A DNA stretch of 64,000 bases from CAUJGP01 sp964612425 (lineage in GTDB: Bacteria; Bdellovibrionota; Bdellovibrionia; Bdellovibrionales; Bdellovibrionaceae): positions 62,001 to 126,000 of the forward strand of contig CAZTDX010000001.1 in assembly GCA_964612425.1 (NCBI GenBank). The letters are read 5' to 3'. A program made the translations under genes and the position numbers. Below are positions 17,429-25,505 of the stretch, piece after piece. Below the pieces are notes generated by a model that worked only from the letters and a program-made list of their open reading frames with translations, was not told the DNA's origin and ran no database searches. Each line of letters opens with the position of its first letter. Position 1 is the stretch's first letter.

Positions 17429-18838
17429 TTACGGACAACATTGATAATTAATATTAATGGTTGTTCCCGCTGGTAGCGCAGGAGTAAACGTGACCCTACG
17501 TCCATCTAAACTATAATTATAGCCCGTAGGAATGCTCACCGTTGGTATTCCTGTTGGTTCACACTCTAATTCCACGCTACTGACAGTAGATACGATGGCA
17601 TCCTTAAAGTATTTTAAGTTAGCCGAATAATCAGCATCACAAATACTTCCAATGCTCCCTCCCGTTAGTGTGGAAAGCTCCATATATTTTGTGCCTATAA
17701 AACCAGGGCTTCCCTGTGCATCTTGAATTTGCTTACAAGTATTGTCCTTCACCACAATGCTGTTTACTACCATCCGCACATCCATGCCGAGAACTGCTTT
17801 TGCGGTATTAATAAATGTTGCTGGTTGGTTCTGTACAGTCAAAGGTTGATATTGTTGAGAACTAATTGAATTATTTCCCCCAATAGATCGCTCATCTTCA
17901 TCCGATAAAATGATCGAGGCATAAGCAGCACCTGGCCTGTAGCAAGGATACGCTGGGTTATTTAGTAATGAGAGCACTGATGCCTTAATACCTTGTTCAT
18001 CATTACTATAACCTGATCCTATATCTGTAATCGTTTGTTGAAAGACTGTTCCAATATTAGGAGTGTTTTTATTTATCACTCTGGAACCAATCCCTGACCA
18101 CTTAATAGGTCTTCCTTCATAATAAGTCACATCGGTGGTTGTAATACACATTTGCCAATCAAGATTACTATTCATAAGGTCTGCACCAAAAGCTAAAAGC
18201 TTTTGTGCTAGCTTTTGGTTATCGACACTCATAGATGAAGAGTCATCGACAACAATAAGAATATCCACCTTGTTGCCAGTGCCAGAAACGGTTTGCGAAA
18301 AAGTTTTATTTTCAGGTGTGCAAGTACAAGGTGTGTTACATGATTGCGTTGTAGCTGGTTTAGCCTCTATACAAGAGGTATCTGGTTTCACGCCAGAAGA
18401 ATCACGGCACTCAACTGTTCTTGTTTGATTCCCAGGGCCACATGCTGGCACACAAGCACCAAAAGAACCACTCACCCAATGTGGTAAGCCATCCGTTGGG
18501 CAGGTTTGAGTATTACAAGAATCTCCAAGTTCACTGGGTCTTATTTCTTTACAGTTTTCATCAGGAACAAGAATATTATCTTGGTTGACACATGTGATAG
18601 TCATTCGAAAATTTCCGCCACCACAAGTTTTATTGCACTCTCCTTTAGTTCTTTTCCATACGAAGGGTCCACTTCCAGGTTCAACACATGAGGGATCAGA
18701 ACAAGGCCCAACACCACCTCCTCCACCTCCACCAGGATCAGTACTGGATTTTGATTTGAATTTCACTGGAGAGCATGAGAGAAGTTCCATAAGCAACGAT
18801 GCACTAATTAAAAGTAAATAAATAAACTTTAGTTTCAT
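17429..18838 (-). CDS. Lipoprotein with two thrombospondin type 1 repeats and a VWA domain
   Basis: A 469-residue lipoprotein. The signal peptide ends at LLSC with lipidated Cys22, then a glycine run (about 36-42). Residues about 58-113 and 119-171 are two TSP1 repeats (FVWKRTKGECNKTCGGG; HWVSGSFGACVPACGPG) with six cysteines each in the usual order. Residues about 190-410 form a von Willebrand A domain with the MIDAS motif in VVDDSSSMS (D198, S200, S202). A small C-terminal domain ends NYQCCP. TSP1 and VWA are adhesion modules in eukaryotes and appear in surface proteins of predatory bacteria; prey or host adhesion is inference. It probably forms an operon with the pseudopilin-like gene. Confidence 0.85.
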   Translation of the reverse strand: MKLKFIYLLLISASLLMELLSCSPVKFKSKSSTDPGGGGGGGVGPCSDPSCVEPGSGPFVWKRTKGECNKTCGGGNFRMTITCVNQDNILVPDENCKEIRPSELGDSCNTQTCPTDGLPHWVSGSFGACVPACGPGNQTRTVECRDSSGVKPDTSCIEAKPATTQSCNTPCTCTPENKTFSQTVSGTGNKVDILIVVDDSSSMSVDNQKLAQKLLAFGADLMNSNLDWQMCITTTDVTYYEGRPIKWSGIGSRVINKNTPNIGTVFQQTITDIGSGYSNDEQGIKASVLSLLNNPAYPCYRPGAAYASIILSDEDERSIGGNNSISSQQYQPLTVQNQPATFINTAKAVLGMDVRMVVNSIVVKDNTCKQIQDAQGSPGFIGTKYMELSTLTGGSIGSICDADYSANLKYFKDAIVSTVSSVELECEPTGIPTVSIPTGYNYSLDGRRVTFTPALPAGTTININYQCCP

Positions 18839-18964
18839 ACAACATCCTTGATGTTTGTTAAGCTATAACTTAGCTGAAGGCTAGTGATCCGAACACTAAC
18901 TCCAGAATATCTGCAATAAGTCCAATATAGGAAGAATAAAATCGCAGAGACTCGACCTTAGTTG

Positions 18965-18978
18965 GATTCTACTGAAAA
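18965..18978. repeat. Short dispersed intergenic repeat, copy 3' of uvrA
   Basis: GATTCTACTGAAAA followed by AGAGCCTA. Its reverse complement matches the variant at 31501-31527 over about 27 bases with few differences. Confidence 0.5.
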
Positions 18979-18987
18979 AGAGCCTAT

Positions 18988-21591
18988 TTAGAAGGTACGT
19001 TTTAAATATGGACCCGTCACACTCTGTGGAGTTCGCATCACCACTTCAGGAGTGCCTTCGGCAACGATCATGCCTCCACGACGACCCGCCTCTGGACCTA
19101 AATCAACAAGGTGATCAGCAATTTTTATAATTTCAAGGTTATGTTCAATCACAAGGACCGTATTGCCTTGGTCAACCAATTCGTGCAAAAGTTCTGCAAG
19201 CCTTCGAACATCATCAAAATGTAAGCCTGTTGTCGGCTCATCTAAAATATAAATCGTATCCCCAGTTCCTCGCTTTGATAACTCGCGACTGAGTTTAATT
19301 CGCTGAGCTTCACCACCACTCAACGTTGTTGAGCTTTGTCCCAGAGTCATATAATCAAGCCCAACTCGGTGAAGGGTTTCAATTTTTCTATGAATTGCGT
19401 TGTGATTTTGAAAAAACTCGAGAGCTTCTTCTACGGAAAAATTTAAAACATCCGCAATGGATTTGCCACGATGACGAATCGATAAAATTTCTTTATTATA
19501 GCGACGACCATCACACTCTTCACAGGGCACAAAAACATCACTTAAAAAGTGCATCTCAAGCTTAATTTGACCTTGCCCCTGACAGGTTTCGCAGCGACCA
19601 CCTTTTAAATTAAAACTAAACTGACCTGGTTTATAACCACGAATTTTTGACTCCGGCAACTGAGCAAATAAATCACGAATCAGTGGGAATAACCCAACAT
19701 ACGTTGCAGGTGTCGAACGCGGTGTTCGCCCAATCGGTTTTTGATTAATATCAATCACTTTATTTAAAAAATTTAAACCTTTTACTTCTTGATAAGGCGC
19801 AGGAGTCAACTTCGCACCATTTAATTCTTTCGCTAAGATTTTATAAAGCGTATCCATAATGAGTGTGGATTTACCACTTCCACTCACACCCGTTACTACA
19901 GTCAATGTTCCAAGAGGTATTTTTAAATTCACTCGCTTTAGATTATTACCCGTAGCGCCCTTGATTTCTAAAAAGCGACCATGTCCTTGCCTTCGCTCAG
20001 CAGGAACTGGGATTCGTAATTCACGTCGTAAGTACCGACCGGTTAAACTCTCCGGATGAGCTTTCACCTGAGCCAGTGTTCCTTCCACCATCAAGTGCCC
20101 GCCCAGCTTCCCAGCGCGTGGACCGAGGTCAATGATGTGATCCGCATAGCTGATGGTTTCTTCATCGTGCTCAACTAAAATAATGGTATTCCCACGATCT
20201 CGAAGCTCACCAATAATCTCAAGGAGTCGATGATGATCCTTTGGATGCAAGCCAATACTCGGCTCATCCAGCACATACAAAACACCTATTAGGGAGGAAC
20301 CCACTTGACTTGCTAAGCGCAGTCGTTGTGATTCTCCACCCGATAACGTCTGCACAGAACGATCTAAACTCAAATAGCCCGTTCCAACTCGATGCAAATA
20401 GGTGAGTTTTTCTTTGAGGGGTTTCAGAATTTTTTCACCCAATATTTTTTGTTTATCAGAAAATTTTCTCGTATTCAGCCATTCTAATAAATCTTCAATC
20501 GCCAGTGATGAAAGTTCTGCAATGGTTTTTTTGTCTACTTTTACACTTAAAGCTTCTGGCTTTAACCGAGCTCCACCACAACGAGAGCATGGTTTTAACA
20601 CCACTTCTCGCTCTTCTTCCTCATCCTCTTCTTGCATCTTTGAACCATCACGCAATCGATAATTTACTTTTTTTAACTGACGTAAACCATCCTCAGAAAC
20701 TCCAAACTCTGTTTCTTCCACAACATCCATAGTCCCTAAACCATGGCAATCCTCACAAGCTCCTTTAGGATGATTAAAACTAAAAAGCCTAGGTTCTAAT
20801 TCAGGAAAGCTAAAACCGCACTCCGAACAAACGGATTTGAGGGAAAATAAGGTTCTCTCGCCATTGAGTTTTTCAATAATCAAACGTCCTTGCGCTAAAC
20901 TCAAGGCCGCATTAACCGCCCGCCTTAATCGTTCTTCCAACTCTGGTTTTATAATAAGCTGATCTACGACAAGATCGATGGTGTGCGCTTTGGTTTTTGC
21001 CAGTTTCTTCGGGGCGGATAAATCCATAAAAACACCATCCACGCGCGCTTTGATAAATCCTTTTTGGGCCCATTTTTGAAACTCTTTTAAAAACTCTCCC
21101 TTTTTATTTTCCGCCATCGGTGCAAGAAGTAAAAACTTGGTGCCGGCAGGCCAGGCTAAAAGAGTTGAGACAATTTGATTGGGAGTCTGACTGATCAAAG
21201 GACGATGGTGTTTGGGACACTCTGGAATTCCGATTTTAGAAAATAACAATCGCAAGTAATCATACACTTCTGTTACCGTTCCAACCGTCGATCGCGGATT
21301 GGTAGATACTGATTTTTGATCAATCGCCACAGCCGGAGACAAACCAGTCATTGAATCAACTTCTGGTTTTTTCATTTGATCTAAAAACTGACGGGCATAA
21401 TGTGAGAGGCTTTCAATATAACGGCGATGACCTTCAGCATAAATCGTTTCAAAGGCCAACGATGATTTTCCACTGCCACTAAGTCCTGTGATAACTGTTA
21501 TTTTATTACGAGGGACTTTTATTGAAACATCTTTTAGGTTATGCTCTCGCGCACCCTTAACGACAATGCCGTCAAACAATTCTTCTTGCAA
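18988..21591 (-). CDS. uvrA: Excinuclease ABC subunit UvrA with shortened insertion domain
   Basis: An 867-residue tandem ABC ATPase that recognises damaged DNA with UvrB in nucleotide excision repair. First Walker A GLSGSGKS is at 36-43; ABC signatures LSGGESQRLRLA and LSGGEAQRIKLS, and Walker B YVLDEPSIGL and YILDEPTTGL, are all present. Zinc modules are intact: CSECG plus CEDCHG and CSRCGG in the first half, CETCQG plus CEECDG in the second. It is about 70 residues shorter than E. coli UvrA. The loss falls between Cys282 and Cys335, where the DNA-clamping insertion domain should be and where only about 50 residues with an acidic run (QEEDEEEERE) remain. Confidence 0.93.
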   Translation of the reverse strand: MQEELFDGIVVKGAREHNLKDVSIKVPRNKITVITGLSGSGKSSLAFETIYAEGHRRYIESLSHYARQFLDQMKKPEVDSMTGLSPAVAIDQKSVSTNPRSTVGTVTEVYDYLRLLFSKIGIPECPKHHRPLISQTPNQIVSTLLAWPAGTKFLLLAPMAENKKGEFLKEFQKWAQKGFIKARVDGVFMDLSAPKKLAKTKAHTIDLVVDQLIIKPELEERLRRAVNAALSLAQGRLIIEKLNGERTLFSLKSVCSECGFSFPELEPRLFSFNHPKGACEDCHGLGTMDVVEETEFGVSEDGLRQLKKVNYRLRDGSKMQEEDEEEEREVVLKPCSRCGGARLKPEALSVKVDKKTIAELSSLAIEDLLEWLNTRKFSDKQKILGEKILKPLKEKLTYLHRVGTGYLSLDRSVQTLSGGESQRLRLASQVGSSLIGVLYVLDEPSIGLHPKDHHRLLEIIGELRDRGNTIILVEHDEETISYADHIIDLGPRAGKLGGHLMVEGTLAQVKAHPESLTGRYLRRELRIPVPAERRQGHGRFLEIKGATGNNLKRVNLKIPLGTLTVVTGVSGSGKSTLIMDTLYKILAKELNGAKLTPAPYQEVKGLNFLNKVIDINQKPIGRTPRSTPATYVGLFPLIRDLFAQLPESKIRGYKPGQFSFNLKGGRCETCQGQGQIKLEMHFLSDVFVPCEECDGRRYNKEILSIRHRGKSIADVLNFSVEEALEFFQNHNAIHRKIETLHRVGLDYMTLGQSSTTLSGGEAQRIKLSRELSKRGTGDTIYILDEPTTGLHFDDVRRLAELLHELVDQGNTVLVIEHNLEIIKIADHLVDLGPEAGRRGGMIVAEGTPEVVMRTPQSVTGPYLKRTF

Positions 21592-21631
21592 AACAAAACC
21601 TCTTTATATTTTGGGCGAATAATTATTCATT

Positions 21632-22141
21632 TCACTCATCTACCAGTAACTTTTGACAATCCGAACAGCGTCCGTAAAGTTCCAAGATATGACCTGTAAG
21701 AACAAAACCTAAATCTGACGCGACCTTTTCTTGCAAATGTTCGATGGCATAGTTTTCGAATTCAACTATTTTTCCGCACTCAATACAACTCATATGATCA
21801 TGATGCTGCGTTGGAGCTAACTCATATCGAGCCGGCAATCCGCCCATACGAACCTCTGAAACAAAATGATGTTCAGCAAGTTTGCGCAAAAATCGATAAA
21901 CTGTTGCAAACCCAATTTCTGGAAAACGTTTATGCACAAGTTCAAAAACCTCTTGCGCCGTAAAATGCTGCCGTCCAATAGAAAGAACTTCTAAAATGGC
22001 CTGACGCTGATGCGTGACCTTCAAATGCATTTCACGTATCATTTTTTTTATTTCAGCATCAGTTAAACGCTGAGCTTTCCCCGCTTTACTGATGTGAGTT
22101 TGAGATCTTGGTAATCGAATTGATTTTGATGAATCTGGCAT
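21632..22141 (-). CDS. fur: Ferric uptake regulator family repressor (Fur)
   Basis: A 169-residue metalloregulator. It has a 25-residue basic N-terminal extension, then the winged-helix (THQRQAILEVL, GFATVYRFLRKL), the metal site HHDHMSCIECGKIVEF and a second zinc pair CSDC. A perfect Fur-box palindrome lies upstream at 22186-22200, so negative autoregulation is likely. Fur, Zur and PerR share this fold; the Fur-box beside its own gene favours Fur. It lies 40 bases upstream of uvrA on the same strand. Confidence 0.9.
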   Translation of the reverse strand: MPDSSKSIRLPRSQTHISKAGKAQRLTDAEIKKMIREMHLKVTHQRQAILEVLSIGRQHFTAQEVFELVHKRFPEIGFATVYRFLRKLAEHHFVSEVRMGGLPARYELAPTQHHDHMSCIECGKIVEFENYAIEHLQEKVASDLGFVLTGHILELYGRCSDCQKLLVDE

Positions 22142-22185
22142 AGGAGCAGAAACCTATACTATCTACAGAGACTTGTCGAGCTATT

Positions 22186-22200
22186 TGAGAATGATTCTCA
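22186..22200. promoter_or_regulatory. Fur box upstream of fur
   Basis: TGAGAATGATTCTCA is a perfect 7-1-7 palindrome and matches the classical Fur-box core. It lies 45-59 bases upstream of the fur ATG on the minus strand, where a promoter would be. Confidence 0.82.
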
Positions 22201-22258
22201 TTACAGGCTTTGTCATTTAGTATATTTGAAAACTAAATGAAAAAATCACAAAACTTAT

Positions 22259-22570
22259 TCAGATAGATTTTACTTTATAAAAAACTTCATGATTTTGCTC
22301 AATGGACCTTTGAATATCCAGCGGCAAATCAACTAAATTGCAGAGATCCACCTTAAACGGCAGATCTGAAGAAGAAAATTGCTCTTTAATATTTTCAATT
22401 TCCAAACTTGAAAGCGAGACCGCGCCTACAAATGCCAAATCCACATCAGAAAATTTTTTCACAAGCTTTGAGTTTAAACGAGAGCCAAAAAGCCAAACTT
22501 CGCCTCTCCTTAAATGACTACTTAGAATACGATAAATTGTTTTAGCTTCCTCTCCACTCAATTGGATCAA
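22259..22570 (-). CDS. MNT-type nucleotidyltransferase (antitoxin of HEPN-MNT pair)
   Basis: A 103-residue minimal nucleotidyltransferase. GSR at 29-31 and the metal-binding aspartates in SDVDLAF (42-44) make the GSx10DxD motif. The upstream partner is a HEPN protein and the two genes overlap by four bases. In characterised HEPN-MNT modules the MNT protein neutralises the HEPN ribonuclease, in one case by adding AMP groups to a tyrosine. The active-site residues are present, so enzymatic neutralisation is possible. Confidence 0.85.
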   Translation of the reverse strand: MIQLSGEEAKTIYRILSSHLRRGEVWLFGSRLNSKLVKKFSDVDLAFVGAVSLSSLEIENIKEQFSSSDLPFKVDLCNLVDLPLDIQRSIEQNHEVFYKVKSI

Positions 22571-23001
22571 GGACTACCTCTTTTAGACTTTAAAAAAGTC
22601 AGTAAATTTTGAGAAGATTGGTACAAATCGCCAGCTCGTTGATAGACTTCTTCTGCCTTAGAGCGTGAATACGCATGCGAAGATGTATTTCTTAACTTTC
22701 TAAAATCAAACCAGTCGTTGGGATTATCTATTATTCCCCTCACAGCAGCTTCACGAATAAGGTCTTTAAAATCCCAATCATCTACAAGGGATGGGTTATC
22801 TGATGTTAGTTCTAAAAACCGACGTATTGACTTAATGCTTAACTCATAGGTGTATTCAAAACATTGAACGGTTGAATTTCGAAATTGCTCAAAAATTTTA
22901 ATGTCTGATTGAGCTAAATTTGATTTTGCATAATCCAATGCTGTTTTTAACTGTGCTGAGGCATCTTCTAATGATGATAAATCAAGAAACTGAGTGCTCA
23001 A
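22567..23001 (-). CDS. HEPN-domain protein (HI0074-like; toxin of HEPN-MNT pair)
   Basis: A 144-residue all-helical protein of the nucleotidyltransferase substrate-binding (HI0074) family. Near the C terminus RNTSSH (R104-H109) is an Rx4H motif, the catalytic signature of HEPN ribonucleases, followed by AYSR. It is upstream of and overlaps its MNT partner, the usual order for this toxin-antitoxin type. RNase activity is expected from the motif but not shown. Confidence 0.85.
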   Translation of the reverse strand: MSTQFLDLSSLEDASAQLKTALDYAKSNLAQSDIKIFEQFRNSTVQCFEYTYELSIKSIRRFLELTSDNPSLVDDWDFKDLIREAAVRGIIDNPNDWFDFRKLRNTSSHAYSRSKAEEVYQRAGDLYQSSQNLLTFLKSKRGSP

Positions 23002-23064
23002 CCAAATCCCCTTTATTACAAATCAAGCTTTCTTTTCTGTTGATGACTTTTTAATTATGCATAA

Positions 23065-23079
23065 AAGCCCTTAGGGCTT
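23065..23079 (-). terminator. Short hairpin with T-run at the folE2 stop codon
   Basis: On the minus strand AAGCCC-TAA-GGGCTTTT forms a six-base-pair stem whose loop is the folE2 stop codon, followed by T. It may be a terminator; the stem is short. Confidence 0.5.
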
Positions 23080-24042
23080 CAAGCCATTTGGCAGTCCTTT
23101 TGTGACAATACTCACGGCGTTGTGCGGATGAAGACTTTCAAGATGACTCACTTTAATTCGATAATCTGAAAGAAAGCTCATTTCTTGAAGGGCATTTTTT
23201 ATTTTTCGTGCAGCATCTTCACAAAACATTAAATTTTGACCGTTTAAGAGCGCAAATTCTTGCTCATCTTCTCTTTTTACTGCGGCTTGAACGGGAGTTC
23301 CCAGTTTTTGTTCAATCACGTCAATAACCTTAATCCAGTCCTGTGATTCCTCTAGTTTGTGCGGTTCCGAAAATCGTAACTGCACTTCGGCCAAAGAGCG
23401 CTGAGAGTGTGGTGTGGCAAGAATTCCATCAGTCGTTCCAAGCCAATGGCGAACATCCTCTCGACTTATTTTTTCTTCTTTAAAGTCTTCTAAAAAATGA
23501 TCTTGAATCAACTTTCTTGCAAGTGCGGCAGAACAGGGGCACGTGCTTGAATAGGTAATCGTCAAATGGAGATCAAAACTAATTTTTCCCTTTTCTAAAA
23601 CTGCGGCCAAAGTAATGGGATAACTTCTCCAGCCTTTGTTGGCACTAACAAGTGCTGGTCGCTCTACCATATAATCAAACTGAACATCGACAGCACTGGA
23701 ATCACTGAGTCCTTGATGAGACTCAATAAATTTTATTAATAACTCACCCAACAGTGAAAAACTCAAAGGCGCTCGCGTTAACCCTTCTTGCAGCTGCAAG
23801 AACAAACGAGACATGTGGATCCCTTTAGCTTGAGGATCATTTAAATTCACGAAAGCATTTGCTTTTGCTGGAATCAAAAATGGAATTCCTTGATCATTTA
23901 AAAATTTTACGGGTACTTCGATAGAGGACATTCCAACGCGGTCCAGAGTCCCCGTTAAATCCATTCGAGTTTCGCGCGCGATGTCTGGTAATGTTAATCC
24001 AAGTCCTTTATTATCTTTTTCTAAATTTTTATCCATTTTCAT
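23071..24042 (-). CDS. folE2: GTP cyclohydrolase FolE2 (type IB)
   Basis: A 323-residue enzyme making 7,8-dihydroneopterin triphosphate from GTP, the entry to folate and queuosine biosynthesis. The family signature SSTCPCSAALARK holds the metal/catalytic cysteine, and the C-terminal HPHNA is typical. FolE2 works with several metals and replaces the zinc-dependent FolE. I place the start at ATG 24042; a TTG nine codons upstream (24069) extends the frame but aligns with nothing I recognise. A possible structured leader lies at 24110-24212, 67 bases upstream. Confidence 0.9.
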   Translation of the reverse strand: MKMDKNLEKDNKGLGLTLPDIARETRMDLTGTLDRVGMSSIEVPVKFLNDQGIPFLIPAKANAFVNLNDPQAKGIHMSRLFLQLQEGLTRAPLSFSLLGELLIKFIESHQGLSDSSAVDVQFDYMVERPALVSANKGWRSYPITLAAVLEKGKISFDLHLTITYSSTCPCSAALARKLIQDHFLEDFKEEKISREDVRHWLGTTDGILATPHSQRSLAEVQLRFSEPHKLEESQDWIKVIDVIEQKLGTPVQAAVKREDEQEFALLNGQNLMFCEDAARKIKNALQEMSFLSDYRIKVSHLESLHPHNAVSIVTKGLPNGLKP

Positions 24043-24109
24043 AGTCTTAAATCCAATTCCATTTTTCAATTTCCAACTATCATTTTACTGATTTGTTTCT
24101 GATTTTTTT

Positions 24110-24212
24110 GCACTTTTAGTTCATTATAAATCTGGGCAGCGAAGCCCCCCTATGGGAGTTTCGCGTGCGGTACCATAAGCTTTTTTTAGTGAAATTTGTA
24201 CCGGAAAGTGCA
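24110..24212 (-). ncRNA. Candidate structured leader RNA upstream of folE2 (three-way junction)
   Basis: Three nested helices can be drawn by eye. P1 pairs 24110-24117 with 24205-24212 (TGCACTTT/AAAGTGCA, 8 bp). One hairpin pairs 24168-24173 with 24198-24203 (CGGTAC/GTACCG). The other pairs 24139-24143 with 24160-24164 (GCGAA/TTCGC) and is extended on the minus strand by CTCCC/GGGGG. That extension uses a G-U pair available only in minus-strand RNA, the direction of folE2. It matches no riboswitch class I recognise; an inverted-repeat insertion is the alternative. Confidence 0.45.
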
Positions 24213-24460
24213 GGGACTTCATTCGTTTGCCTTATTTTTTCCTTAATTTTGCCAATACTATGCAACTTTTTCATACCGCAAAGACCTTTTTAATGGGGCA
24301 TGAATGATAATTGAACAAAATAGAGACAGCTTTCCTACCATTAGTAGCATTGAGGAGACGTAAATTGGCCTAAACTTAAAACGTTTTCAGAGGGGATTGT
24401 AATTACATAAAAAGAGGTTATACCCAATACCTGATCATAAACTCTCTCAGGAGACCTTCA
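24213..24460. other. Intergenic stretch between folE2 leader and lipoprotein gene
   Basis: No frame, tRNA or clear promoter seen. It ends with AGGAGA, the ribosome-binding site of the gene at 24461. Confidence 0.5.
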
Positions 24461-25381
24461 ATGCTTAAACAAACTAAGTTTATTAATAAACATTTATTAG
24501 TTATTGCACTAACTACATCATCGCTTTTTTTAAACATTTCTTGCAATAACAATAGCACAAAAAAAGGTTCTCCCCCTGAAAAAGAACAAATTCCTAAGAC
24601 TTTACAATACAACCATCGATCTAAAATGTCCTCTTATAAGCCGGCCACATCAGAATTAAAGAAAGAGCTTAAAATCTTTTTAAAATCTGCCTCTTTAATT
24701 CCAACACCTGAACTTATCTTTAACCAGTATCGCTTTCAGAGTAAAACAATCGACAACACAGCCAGCCCCTATTTGCAACTCATCAGTAAAAGCTGCAAAA
24801 TTGATCCAGGCATGCCGACTATCAACGGTACTTTGTTAGAAGGGCAAACTCAAAGCAGTGAATCAAAATACTTTATCGCAGGCGACACATGCCCCATTAG
24901 TATTAGCGGAACTAGCTACATCACGAACAGCTTAACTTACGTTTCGCAAAAAAACTCAATTTACTCTGGAATAATTAACGGCAACGAAGTTAATAAAACC
25001 ATCATCAAAGATAGCTCCATGGTAAACAAAAGTTACATTCGTGAGATTGAAACTAAAAGACTGTTTAAAGTCCTCAGCGAAAAAGTTGATTACAGTCCAC
25101 AACATCAAATAATCGCGGGAGAACAGTACTCTAACGGACTAACATCTATACAATTTCAATTGGTTGATGGGACTTCTGTAAGCGTTAATACAGAGTCAGA
25201 GAGTAAAAGTAATAATACGACTCGTGTGAGTCAAACAATGACCCAGTATAAACTTCCTCATGGTGAAATTATTGTCTCAGTATTTCAAACAGGGGATCAA
25301 ATAGAATACTTTGTTAATGGAGAAGTATCCACTAAAGAGCGGATTAATGAAGAGCTTGGACTCAATCTTGCTTTACAATAA
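24461..25381 (+). CDS. Lipoprotein of unknown function
   Basis: A 306-residue lipoprotein: basic N terminus, hydrophobic core (LLVIALTTSSLFL) and lipobox LNISC with Cys28, followed by an Asn/Ser/Lys-rich linker. The body has alternating strands and three further cysteines, two of which may pair. AGGAGA precedes the ATG. No family is recognised. It is isolated, with convergent neighbours; a repeat hairpin lies just after its stop. Confidence 0.72.
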   Translation: MLKQTKFINKHLLVIALTTSSLFLNISCNNNSTKKGSPPEKEQIPKTLQYNHRSKMSSYKPATSELKKELKIFLKSASLIPTPELIFNQYRFQSKTIDNTASPYLQLISKSCKIDPGMPTINGTLLEGQTQSSESKYFIAGDTCPISISGTSYITNSLTYVSQKNSIYSGIINGNEVNKTIIKDSSMVNKSYIREIETKRLFKVLSEKVDYSPQHQIIAGEQYSNGLTSIQFQLVDGTSVSVNTESESKSNNTTRVSQTMTQYKLPHGEIIVSVFQTGDQIEYFVNGEVSTKERINEELGLNLALQ

Positions 25382-25427
25382 TTAGTCGCAGTCGCGAAAT
25401 TGAAAAGAGTTTCTCGAATGCCACTAA

Positions 25428-25474
25428 TTAGATTCTTTGCTGAAAAGACCTTTCTCATTTTCAGCAGAATCTAA
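25428..25474. repeat. Hairpin formed by two inverted copies of the dispersed repeat (possible bidirectional terminator)
   Basis: TTAGATTC...GCTGAAAA (25428-25446) and TTTTCAGCAGAATCTAA (25458-25474) pair over 17 bases with a two-base bulge. It lies between convergent genes ending at 25381 and 25506. Confidence 0.65.
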
Positions 25475-25505
25475 CTATCAAATAGTAAAATAATTTTTTG
25501 ATTTC

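Noticed and set aside
24131..24150. CTGGGCAGCG as part of a ZTP (pfl) riboswitch
   Set aside because: Only a short resemblance to the conserved 3' block, on the strand opposite to folE2, with no supporting fold.
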